From Streptomyces atriruber (GTDB lineage Bacteria; Actinomycetota; Actinomycetes; Streptomycetales; Streptomycetaceae): 60,237 bases of DNA. Made by a program: the position numbers and the translations under genes. Below the pieces are notes generated by a model. That model was not told the DNA's origin. It saw nothing but the letters and a program-made list of their open reading frames with translations, and did not search any database. Below, one piece after another: positions 25,591 to 32,630 of the stretch. The stretch's first letter is position 1; each line of letters begins with the position of its first letter. The stretch is from positions 1 through 60,237 of the forward strand of contig NZ_LIPN01000092.1 of the NCBI RefSeq assembly GCF_001418325.1, in the 5' to 3' direction.

Positions 25591-27021
25591 CTACGCGCTC
25601 TGCGGCGCGCCCCGCCCGGCCCCGCCCACGGCGGGCTCCGGCTCCGCGCCTTCGGCGTACTCGACGAGCGAGCGCTCGATGTCGTGGAGGAAGCCGTGGA
25701 CTTCGGACGGGGTGAGCGCCCGGTGGTCCGCGTTGAGCACCATCCGGATCTCTCCCGGCGTCTCGTCGTCGATCACGATGAAGAAGGTCTCGCCCTCCTC
25801 GAACTCGTCGGGGCCCACGACCGTGTCGGCCATCGCGGCCCGCAGCTCCGCGCCGGACACGGTGGTGCGGTCCTGGGACGCGTCGGACAGGGCGTGCTCC
25901 TCACGGACGTCGTTGAAGCAGTACGAGAGATCGACCGGCACACCGTTGCCCCGGGCCGAGGCGATCAGGTCCGCCACGTCGTCGGGGTCGTAGAGGCCGT
26001 TCGCGTACGCGGCGGTACAGGCAGCGAGAGCACGACGCGCGACGTCCTCGACACGGTCGCCCGCCAGGTCGATCGTCACCGGCACCTCCGCGTGCAGATT
26101 CGCGACGGTGCCCCGCAGCTCCGGGTCCGACCGGTTGGCGGTGAGCAGGCGCAGCGTGCACGACGGCAGCCCGGCGCGGCGGCCCAGGAGTTGCGCGACC
26201 ACGGTCAGCAGGACGACGGAGGTGCTCACCCGCCAGCGCCGGGCCACCACCGGGACCGCGAGTGCCACCGCGCGGGAGGCGATGCCGGCGCTGTAGCGGA
26301 CCGGGGCCGCCAGGCCACCCGCACCGCCCACGGATCCGTTCCGCGGCGGGAACAGGGTCGCGGGCGCGCTCTCCAGCTGACGGCACCAGTAGGCACGGGC
26401 CCGCGCCTGCAGGGCCCGGCCGCGCGGGGAGCTCTCCAGCTGCGCCTGCTCGACGGGCTGCCGGGACGGTTCGGCGGGCGGCAGGGGGCGGCCGGTCGCC
26501 CGCGCGTCGAGCAGCCGGGTCACCTCGTCGGCCAGCAGCCGCACCGACGTCAGGTCCACCGCGAGGTGGGACACACAGAACGCGGCGAGCGCCGGCACAC
26601 CGTCGACGACGGCGACCATGAACCGGATCAGCGGGGCCTGCGCGGGATCGAAGGCGGTGTGCCGCATCCTGCGCTCCCAGGCCTGCAGCACACTGTCCGG
26701 ATCCCCATCGGCGGGCAGGTCCCAGAGCTCGGCCTCGAACTGCCCCGAGTCCACGACCTCTTGCACCAGGGAGCCGTCCTCGTCCCGGTAGAAGCCGGTG
26801 CGCAGCGACTCGTGGCGGCCGAGCAGCTCGGCGAAGACGTCGAGCAGGTCCTGTGGGGTGCCGTGGCCGGGCAGGGGCACCCAGTAGCACACGTCGTAGA
26901 AGGCGGCGTCGGGCAGTTGACGCTGCATCAGGTTCCAGATGTGCCGCTGGGCGCAGGTGGCCGGCGCGGTGACGGCCCGTCGTCCAGCGAAGGGGATGCG
27001 GTGCCGGACGAATTCGGCCAC
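25591..27021 (-). CDS. Second free-standing condensation-like acyltransferase
   Basis: The 476-residue protein has a condensation-domain fold: CAQRHIWNLMQ (C1-like), RHESLRTGF (C2) and the C3-like SHLAVDLTS. In C3 the first His is Ser151, while the catalytic His152 and D156 are kept. DLSYCFNDV and NADHRALTPSEV follow as later motifs. Such free-standing proteins make amide or ester bonds, or act as docking/trimming enzymes. It is transcribed in the same direction as the 15-gene operon, but 485 bp of leader separates them, so it may have its own promoter. The partner carrier would be the protein at 9705. Confidence 0.85.
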   Translation of the reverse strand: MAEFVRHRIPFAGRRAVTAPATCAQRHIWNLMQRQLPDAAFYDVCYWVPLPGHGTPQDLLDVFAELLGRHESLRTGFYRDEDGSLVQEVVDSGQFEAELWDLPADGDPDSVLQAWERRMRHTAFDPAQAPLIRFMVAVVDGVPALAAFCVSHLAVDLTSVRLLADEVTRLLDARATGRPLPPAEPSRQPVEQAQLESSPRGRALQARARAYWCRQLESAPATLFPPRNGSVGGAGGLAAPVRYSAGIASRAVALAVPVVARRWRVSTSVVLLTVVAQLLGRRAGLPSCTLRLLTANRSDPELRGTVANLHAEVPVTIDLAGDRVEDVARRALAACTAAYANGLYDPDDVADLIASARGNGVPVDLSYCFNDVREEHALSDASQDRTTVSGAELRAAMADTVVGPDEFEEGETFFIVIDDETPGEIRMVLNADHRALTPSEVHGFLHDIERSLVEYAEGAEPEPAVGGAGRGAPQSA

Positions 27022-27289
27022 GGCGCGGTCCTTTCCAGCACGCGCCGGGGCGTGCCGAGGGAGAGGGCGGGTGCAGGACGCGGGAGCGGCATGACGCCTC
27101 GCGGTGAGCCGCGGGCTGCCTGAGCGGATTCACCGTAACGCCGGCTCCACGCGAGCGGCACCCGCACTTTCGGGGCTGACCGTTCGGGCCCAATTCACCG
27201 CGTGGGGCTGCCCGTTCTGGCGCACCGAACGGGCGCCCAGTGGGGGCTTGCCACATCATTCGGGCACGGCGAGTATCGGATGCATGCGA

Positions 27290-27328
27290 GAAATCCGGAT
27301 GCCCCGCGCCACGCGGCATCCGGATTTC
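27290..27328. terminator. Strong hairpin with 14-bp perfect stem
   Basis: GAAATCCGGATGCC pairs with GGCATCCGGATTTC around an 11-base loop. It lies 80 bp after the LuxR stop on the minus strand. A terminator is likely, but it is also 270 bp upstream of the condensation gene, so an operator role cannot be excluded. Confidence 0.5.
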
Positions 27329-27380
27329 CCGATATTCGAAATGGCCGTAACACGAGACGTACGGACTGCCGAAAGCAGGT

Positions 27381-27402
27381 CGGCCCGCCGCCGGGCGGGC
27401 CG
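27381..27402. terminator. GC-rich hairpin just after the LuxR gene
   Basis: CGGCCCGCC pairs with GGCGGGCCG around a 4-base loop, six bases past the LuxR stop on the minus strand. No U-tract is present. Confidence 0.4.
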
Positions 27403-27407
27403 GCCCG

Positions 27408-28085
27408 TCAGGCGATGAGACCGTTCTGGATGGCGGTGACCACCGCCGCCGTCCGGTTGGGGGCTCCCAGCTTGAGGAGCAGGCTGGCGACGATGCGTTT
27501 GACGCCGTGGCTGGAGATGCCGAGGCGGCGGGCGATCTGTTTGTTGCTGAGCCCTTCGGCGAGCAACGGCAGCACTTCGTTCTCCCGGCCGGTCAGGTTG
27601 CCGACGCGGCGCCAGCGCTGCTGCTCCGGCTCCCGGACGCGGTGCAGGAGAGCCCGGGTGACCGAGGTGGGCATGGGCACTTCACCCGCCACTATTCCCT
27701 GGAGGGCGTCCTCGACCGCGGTGGCGGTCAACTCGTTCTCGACCAGGAATCCATCGGGCACCGAGGGACCCGCGAGTATGTCCTCGGGCACGTCAGTACT
27801 GGTGAGCAGGAGCAGCACCTTCGGCCGGCGGCGCCGGGCATCCACGAGTACGTCTCGACCGGGGCTGTAGTCCTTCTCGTGCAGGAACAGCACGTCGACC
27901 GGGTTCTTGCCTAAAGCCTCCTCCACCTCACCCCAGTCGCCGCAGTGTCTGACGTCCCTGACCAAGGGGGTCGTCGACAGCGCGGCGCGCAGCCCGAGCT
28001 GCAGGAATCCGTTGCGCACGAGAGTGGTCACCACGAGCTGCTCTCCTGGATACGGGGGGTGGCACAGCGTCTGGCTCACTCGCAT
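27408..28085 (-). CDS. LuxR-type pathway regulator with degenerate receiver and a TTA codon
   Basis: The 225-residue protein has a receiver-like N-terminal domain and a C-terminal LuxR helix-turn-helix (LTGRENEVLPLLAEGLSNKQIARRLGIS). The phosphoacceptor position is His in DVLFLHEKD, and the N-terminal acidic pair is missing (VVTTLVRNG), so it is probably not controlled by normal phosphorylation. No kinase is adjacent. Codon 58 (27914-27912) is TTA, so its translation probably needs bldA tRNA. It is the only regulator inside the cluster and is likely its activator. A 12-bp inverted repeat lies upstream. Confidence 0.88.
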   Translation of the reverse strand: MRVSQTLCHPPYPGEQLVVTTLVRNGFLQLGLRAALSTTPLVRDVRHCGDWGEVEEALGKNPVDVLFLHEKDYSPGRDVLVDARRRRPKVLLLLTSTDVPEDILAGPSVPDGFLVENELTATAVEDALQGIVAGEVPMPTSVTRALLHRVREPEQQRWRRVGNLTGRENEVLPLLAEGLSNKQIARRLGISSHGVKRIVASLLLKLGAPNRTAAVVTAIQNGLIA

Positions 28086-28172
28086 TCCTCCTCACTGTCG
28101 CCACTTGCCCGGCCGCATCCGACGTGGGGAGATGACACCGCCCCGCGCCGTCCACTGGCAGGCCGTGGCCGA

Positions 28173-28211
28173 CTGGCAACTGCACAGCTGCAATAGGTAT
28201 GCAGTTGCCAG
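28173..28211. promoter_or_regulatory. 12-bp perfect inverted repeat upstream of the LuxR gene
   Basis: CTGGCAACTGCA and TGCAGTTGCCAG flank 15 bases that themselves contain CAGCTG. The site is about 88 bp upstream of the LuxR start and between the divergent LuxR and exporter transcription units. It looks like an operator for autoregulation or for exporter control. Confidence 0.6.
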
Positions 28212-28413
28212 CGCTTTTCAGCACTGGACACTCGTCACAGTACCCAGACGATTCAAGCGACTTCAACCATTCACTTGACGCGACACGATCAGGCCGGGCG
28301 GCCCGAAAATGTCGCCGCCACACCGCCAGGACCGGTGATTTAATTTTCAACGCACGGCAATTAGCACCGCCTTGATGCGGACTTTCTTTTTCGGGTGAAA
28401 ACAAGTAGCTTCC

Positions 28414-28572
28414 ATGCCACGGCACGACCGGGACCGTTTGCGCGCCGGGGCGGTCCACGCCGCCGCAGATCCGACCCTCGACCCCATCAAGACGCCCCTG
28501 AACAGGGACGACCCTCAACTTGCCCTGATTGCCGACGGCTTCGATCACGCCACCTCACCGCGCGGCGGGTGA
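28414..28572 (+). CDS. Possible small open reading frame (52 aa) before the exporter
   Basis: ATG 28414 opens a 52-residue frame with the segment RDDPQLALIADGFDHA and about 79% GC at third positions. No clear ribosome-binding site is present and I do not recognise the product. It overlaps a second frame (to 28756) that also shows coding-like bias. It may be a tiny gene (for example a precursor or regulatory peptide), or the 5' half of a frameshifted gene. Confidence 0.25.
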   Translation: MPRHDRDRLRAGAVHAAADPTLDPIKTPLNRDDPQLALIADGFDHATSPRGG

Positions 28573-28609
28573 TCCGCCCGAGAGCGTCGCGGCCCGCGTG
28601 CCGATCTTT

Positions 28610-28756
28610 ATGCGCGATCCGCACGCCCGTGACCTGCGCGGGAAGGCGACCGCGGGCGACGACCACCTCCACTGGCACCCCTCTGCCGGCCAAGTCGAAT
28701 TCACATTGGCGGCCGGAAATCCTTGCGTGCCGCACACCCTGCTATTCGCTGAATGA
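28610..28756 (+). CDS. Possible small open reading frame (48 aa), overlapping frame to 28414
   Basis: From ATG 28610 (GTG 28598 or TTG 28529 are other options) the frame encodes MRDPHARDLRGKATAGDD, then a His/Trp-rich stretch (HLHWHP) and a C-terminal CVPHTLLFAE. Third positions are about 76% G/C. It ends 86 bp before the exporter start. There is no convincing ribosome site, so the call is weak. A single frameshift near 28550 would join it to the preceding frame into a protein of about 114 residues. Confidence 0.25.
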   Translation: MRDPHARDLRGKATAGDDHLHWHPSAGQVEFTLAAGNPCVPHTLLFAE

Positions 28757-28842
28757 TGGCCGAAAACCATGCGTCGATTGCCTTTTCCGGACCTCTCCGG
28801 GCCCGGGGACGCTACGGCCCCCGACACGGAGAAGGAGCGCCG

Positions 28843-30726
28843 ATGACCGCCGAGACCATGCCGGGCGGTGAGGATCCGGCCGGTACGACAGCCCCACCCC
28901 GGCCCGAGTCCGGCGCAGGCCCGAACGCGGACGCGGGCCCGGGCGCTCACAGCAGCGTCCCCCGCTGGCTGCTCGCCCAGATGCGTCCCTTCCGGCCGTA
29001 CATCGCCCTGTTCCTGCTGGGCAGTCTGGCCTGGCAGGCGCTGACCGCCGCGATCCCGCTGGTCACCGGTCTGGCCTTCGACGCCGTCCTCGACCAGGAC
29101 GACGGATCGCCGGACTTCGGCACCTTCCACGCCATCGCCGCCGGGCTGCTCGCGCTCGTGGTCGTCCGGGCACTGGGCGGCATCATGTCCACGTACTGTC
29201 TGGAGACCTTCGCCAGCGGGCTCGAACGCAACGCGCGCGCCCAGGTCTTCGCCAGTCTGCTGCGCAAGAGCCAGGGGTACTTCAACCGGCGGCGCGTCGG
29301 CGACCTGTCCGCGCGAGCCACCGGCGACGCCGAGTCCCTGAACCTGATGGCGTCGCCCGGCTTCGACCTGGCCGTCGATCTGGCACTGAACATCCTGATG
29401 CCGATCGTCTTCATCGCCCTGGTCGATCCGCGGCTGCTGCTCTCCCCCGTCGTCTTCGTCGTGCTGTTCGCGGTGGCGCTCGCCGAACACGGGCGGCGCC
29501 TGGAGCCCGTGTCCGACGAGGCGCGGGAGCGCTTCGGCGACATGACGGCCCAGGCCTCGGAGAGCATCGCCGGAATCGAAGTGGTGGGATCGACCGGCGG
29601 AGCCGACCAGGAACGCTCCCGGTTCTCCGGACTGGCCCGGTCCTACCGGGACGCCTCCGTGCGCCAGATCCGCACCCAGGCGCTGGCCCTGTCCCCGCTG
29701 CTGCTGACCCTCGCCACCGTCGGCGCCCTGGTGCACTCCGTGATCCTGCTGCGCGACGGTTCCCTGAGCATCGGCGAACTCGTCGCCGTACTGGGGCTGA
29801 TGGGCACCCTGCGGGCCCCCACCCAGCTGGCGTCCTTCAGTCTCGGACTCATCTATCTGGGCATGGCGGGAGCGCAGCGCATCAAGGAGGTCGTCGACGA
29901 CCCCGAGGGCGAGGACGAGCGGAGCGGCCGGCACATCGCGCCCATCACCGGCGAAGTCGCCATGGAAGGTGTCACCTTCGGCTACGAACCCGGCAGACCC
30001 GTCCTGCGCGACCTGTCGTTCCGCGTGGCGCCCGGCACCACCGTGGCCATCGTCGGCGCCACCGGCAGCGGCAAGTCGACCCTGCTGCATCTGCTGAACC
30101 GCACCTACACACCGGACGAGGGGCGCGTCCTGATCGACGGCGTCCCCACCACCGACTGGGACATCGGGGCGCTGCGCTCGCGCACCTCGGTCATCGAGCA
30201 GGACGTGATGCTCTTCTCCCGCACCATCGCGGAGAACCTGAGCCTCGGATCGGACAACGGCACCGACCGCGCCCACATGGAGGCCACCGCCCGCATCGCG
30301 CAGGCACACGACTTCATCATGGCGACCGAGCACGGCTACGACACCGTCGTCGGCGAACGCGGCGCCACACTCTCCGGCGGACAGCGCCAACGCGTCGCCA
30401 TCGCCCGCGCGCTGATCGCCGACCCCCGCATCCTCGCCGTGGACGACGCGACCAGCGCCGTCGACAGCGCCACCGAGTACGAGGTGCAGCGCGCCATGCG
30501 GCAGGCCTCGGACGGGCGCACCACCTTCCTGGTCACCCCCAGGCTGTCCCGCATCCGGGCGGCCGACCACATCCTCGTCCTGGACGCCGGCCGGATCGTC
30601 GACCAGGGCAGTCACGAACAGCTCCTGCGGGACTGTTCCCTGTACCGCAGGATCTTCGCGCCCTACCTGAGCAAGCCGGCACCCGACGGTCCGGACGCCG
30701 CGGGCGCCAAGGAGGAGAGCCACTGA
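28843..30726 (+). CDS. ABC exporter half-transporter with degenerate ATP site (subunit 1)
   Basis: The 627-residue protein has an N-terminal six-helix exporter domain (from about residue 50) and a C-terminal ATPase. Walker A is GATGSGKST and the signature is LSGGQ. Walker B is ILAVDDATS, with Asp where the catalytic Glu is expected, and the H-loop His is Pro (LVTPRLS). These changes mark the degenerate half of a heterodimeric exporter. GAAGGAG at 28831 supports ATG 28843. Its stop overlaps the start of the second half (TGATG). It likely exports the cluster product. Confidence 0.92.
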   Translation: MTAETMPGGEDPAGTTAPPRPESGAGPNADAGPGAHSSVPRWLLAQMRPFRPYIALFLLGSLAWQALTAAIPLVTGLAFDAVLDQDDGSPDFGTFHAIAAGLLALVVVRALGGIMSTYCLETFASGLERNARAQVFASLLRKSQGYFNRRRVGDLSARATGDAESLNLMASPGFDLAVDLALNILMPIVFIALVDPRLLLSPVVFVVLFAVALAEHGRRLEPVSDEARERFGDMTAQASESIAGIEVVGSTGGADQERSRFSGLARSYRDASVRQIRTQALALSPLLLTLATVGALVHSVILLRDGSLSIGELVAVLGLMGTLRAPTQLASFSLGLIYLGMAGAQRIKEVVDDPEGEDERSGRHIAPITGEVAMEGVTFGYEPGRPVLRDLSFRVAPGTTVAIVGATGSGKSTLLHLLNRTYTPDEGRVLIDGVPTTDWDIGALRSRTSVIEQDVMLFSRTIAENLSLGSDNGTDRAHMEATARIAQAHDFIMATEHGYDTVVGERGATLSGGQRQRVAIARALIADPRILAVDDATSAVDSATEYEVQRAMRQASDGRTTFLVTPRLSRIRAADHILVLDAGRIVDQGSHEQLLRDCSLYRRIFAPYLSKPAPDGPDAAGAKEESH

Positions 30727-32630
30727 TGGCGCATCTGCTGGAGGGCCTCGACCCGGAGGACTACGACCGCCGTTACGGCGACCGCGAGCTGACCCGCCGC
30801 ATCGCTCCGTACTTCCGCGGCAAGGGCCGGGCGCTGGCCTTCGTGACCCTTGCCGTGATCATCGCCGCCACGGCGGGCAGCGCCGTACCCCTGCTGCTGG
30901 CCCGGACCGTGGACTCGGCCCTGGAGGACGACAGCGACGGCCGGCTGGTGCTGCTGGTCGCGGCCATCCTCGTCGCGGGCGTCGCCGCCTGGCTCCTGAA
31001 CCTGCTGCAGGAGCGCACGGCCGGAGCGATGGCCGGTGACGTGGTGCTCAAGCTGAGGGAGCACGCGTTCGCGGCGGCTATGCGCCAGGACATGGCGTTC
31101 CACGACGCCCACCCCACCGGTGTGGTGGTCAGCCGCGTCACCAACGACACCCAGGCGTTCGCGACGCTGATCACCTTGATGCTCAGCCTGCTCGGCCAGG
31201 TGCTGATGATCGTGATCCTGCTGACCGCCCTCTTCGTCATCAATGTGCCGCTGGCCCTGGTGACGGCCTTCGTGGCCGCGGTCATCGTCGCCGTCAGCCT
31301 CGCCTTCCGGCGTGCGGCGCGCAGCGCCTCCCTGCGGCAGCAGCAGGCGCTGGCCGAGGTCAACGGCTATGTGCAGGAGACGCTGCGGGGCATCGCCGTG
31401 GCGCGCAACCACAGCCACCAGCAGTCCGCGCAGGACGGGCTGCACGAGGTCAACCGGCAGTGGTTCCGGGCCAGTGTGCGGCTGAACCGGCTGTTCAGCG
31501 GCATCTTCCCGCTGCTGATCTCCCTCACCGGGCTGGGCACGGTCGCCGTGGTCCTGGTGGGCGGCCACGGCGTCGACTCGGGCTCCGTCACGGCGGGCGA
31601 GTGGGTGCTGTTCCTGGAGGCACTGGCCCTGTTCTGGTCGCCGCTCACCAGCATCGCCTCCTTCTGGAGCCAGCTCCAGCAGGGCCTGGCCGCGGGAGAG
31701 CGCGTCTTCGCCCTGGTCGACCGCGAGTCGACGGTGCGCCAGCGCGACCGGATCCCGGTGCCGCGCCTGCGCGGCGAGATCGCCCTGCGCGACGTCCACT
31801 TCGGCTACGACGCCGAGCATCCCGTGCTCGACGGCGTGAGCCTCACCATCCCGGCGGGCCGCACCGTGGCGCTCGTCGGACACACCGGCGCCGGCAAGTC
31901 GAGCGTGGTGCGGCTGATCATGCGCGCGTACGAGTTCCAGAAGGGGAGCATCGAGGTCGACGGTCTCGACGTGCGCACCCTGGACCTCGACCAGTACCGG
32001 CGCTGCCTCGGCGTGGTGACGCAGACGCCGTTCCTCTTCTCCGGGACGGTGGCCGACAACATCGCCCGCGGCCGGCCGGGGGCCGGACGGGACGAGATCG
32101 AGGCCGCCGCGCGTGCGGTGGCGGGCGGGGACTGGCTGGCCCAGCTCACGGAGGGCCTGGACACCCCCACCGACGAGGGCGGGCGCAACCTGTCCACCGG
32201 CCAGCGGCAGATCGTGGCCCTCGCCCGCGTCTTCCTCCAGGACGCCCCGGTCCTGATTCTCGACGAAGCCACGGCCAGCATCGACCCTCTGACGGAGGCA
32301 CAGATCCAGGAGGGCCTCGAAGCGCTCTCCGCGGACCGCACGACCATCGTCGTCGCCCACCGCCTGCCCACCGTCCGCAAGGCCGACACGATCGTCGTCG
32401 TCGACGGCGGCCGGTTCATCGAGCAGGGCGACCACACGACGCTGCTGGCGCGCGGCGGGGCCTACAGCCGCCTCTACGACCGCTACTTCCGCCACCAGCA
32501 GCCCGACGACGACCCGGCCGACGGCCCGGGCATCCGGTCCACCGAAGCCGCGCCGTACGCGCGAGCGGCGGTGTCGGCGCACGGACACCGCAACGGAGAG
32601 GAGAGCGTGATCGATGGCCACCGCGTCTGA
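30726..32630 (+). CDS. ABC exporter half-transporter (subunit 2)
   Basis: The 634-residue partner has six hydrophobic segments followed by an ATPase with Walker A GHTGAGKSS, canonical Walker B LILDEATAS and H-loop VVAHRLP. Its signature reads LSTGQRQ instead of LSGGQ. In heterodimeric exporters the degenerate site uses the Walker motifs of one subunit and the signature of the other, so this pattern pairs exactly with subunit 1. The stop overlaps the AMP-ligase start by 17 bp, so transport and activation are co-expressed. Confidence 0.92.
   Translation: MAHLLEGLDPEDYDRRYGDRELTRRIAPYFRGKGRALAFVTLAVIIAATAGSAVPLLLARTVDSALEDDSDGRLVLLVAAILVAGVAAWLLNLLQERTAGAMAGDVVLKLREHAFAAAMRQDMAFHDAHPTGVVVSRVTNDTQAFATLITLMLSLLGQVLMIVILLTALFVINVPLALVTAFVAAVIVAVSLAFRRAARSASLRQQQALAEVNGYVQETLRGIAVARNHSHQQSAQDGLHEVNRQWFRASVRLNRLFSGIFPLLISLTGLGTVAVVLVGGHGVDSGSVTAGEWVLFLEALALFWSPLTSIASFWSQLQQGLAAGERVFALVDRESTVRQRDRIPVPRLRGEIALRDVHFGYDAEHPVLDGVSLTIPAGRTVALVGHTGAGKSSVVRLIMRAYEFQKGSIEVDGLDVRTLDLDQYRRCLGVVTQTPFLFSGTVADNIARGRPGAGRDEIEAAARAVAGGDWLAQLTEGLDTPTDEGGRNLSTGQRQIVALARVFLQDAPVLILDEATASIDPLTEAQIQEGLEALSADRTTIVVAHRLPTVRKADTIVVVDGGRFIEQGDHTTLLARGGAYSRLYDRYFRHQQPDDDPADGPGIRSTEAAPYARAAVSAHGHRNGEESVIDGHRV

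Larger units (their letters stand above)
27022..27407. other. Gap between LuxR stop and condensation gene
   Basis: This 386-bp stretch is downstream of the LuxR gene and upstream of the condensation gene, all on the minus strand. It contains the hairpins at 27290-27328 and 27381-27402, which may end the LuxR transcript, and presumably the condensation-gene promoter. No gene was seen. Confidence 0.5.
28086..28842. other. Long intergenic region before the ABC exporter
   Basis: This 757-bp stretch separates the divergent LuxR and ABC genes. It holds the LuxR promoter, the inverted repeat at 28173-28211, an AT-rich block near 28330-28410 that may be the exporter promoter, and two overlapping small open frames between 28414 and 28756 (listed separately). 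Confidence 0.5.

Noticed and set aside
28555..30723. Long minus-strand frame opposite the ABC subunit 1 gene
   Set aside because: Composition is Gly/Arg/Gln-rich with no motifs; the plus-strand ABC gene explains the region.
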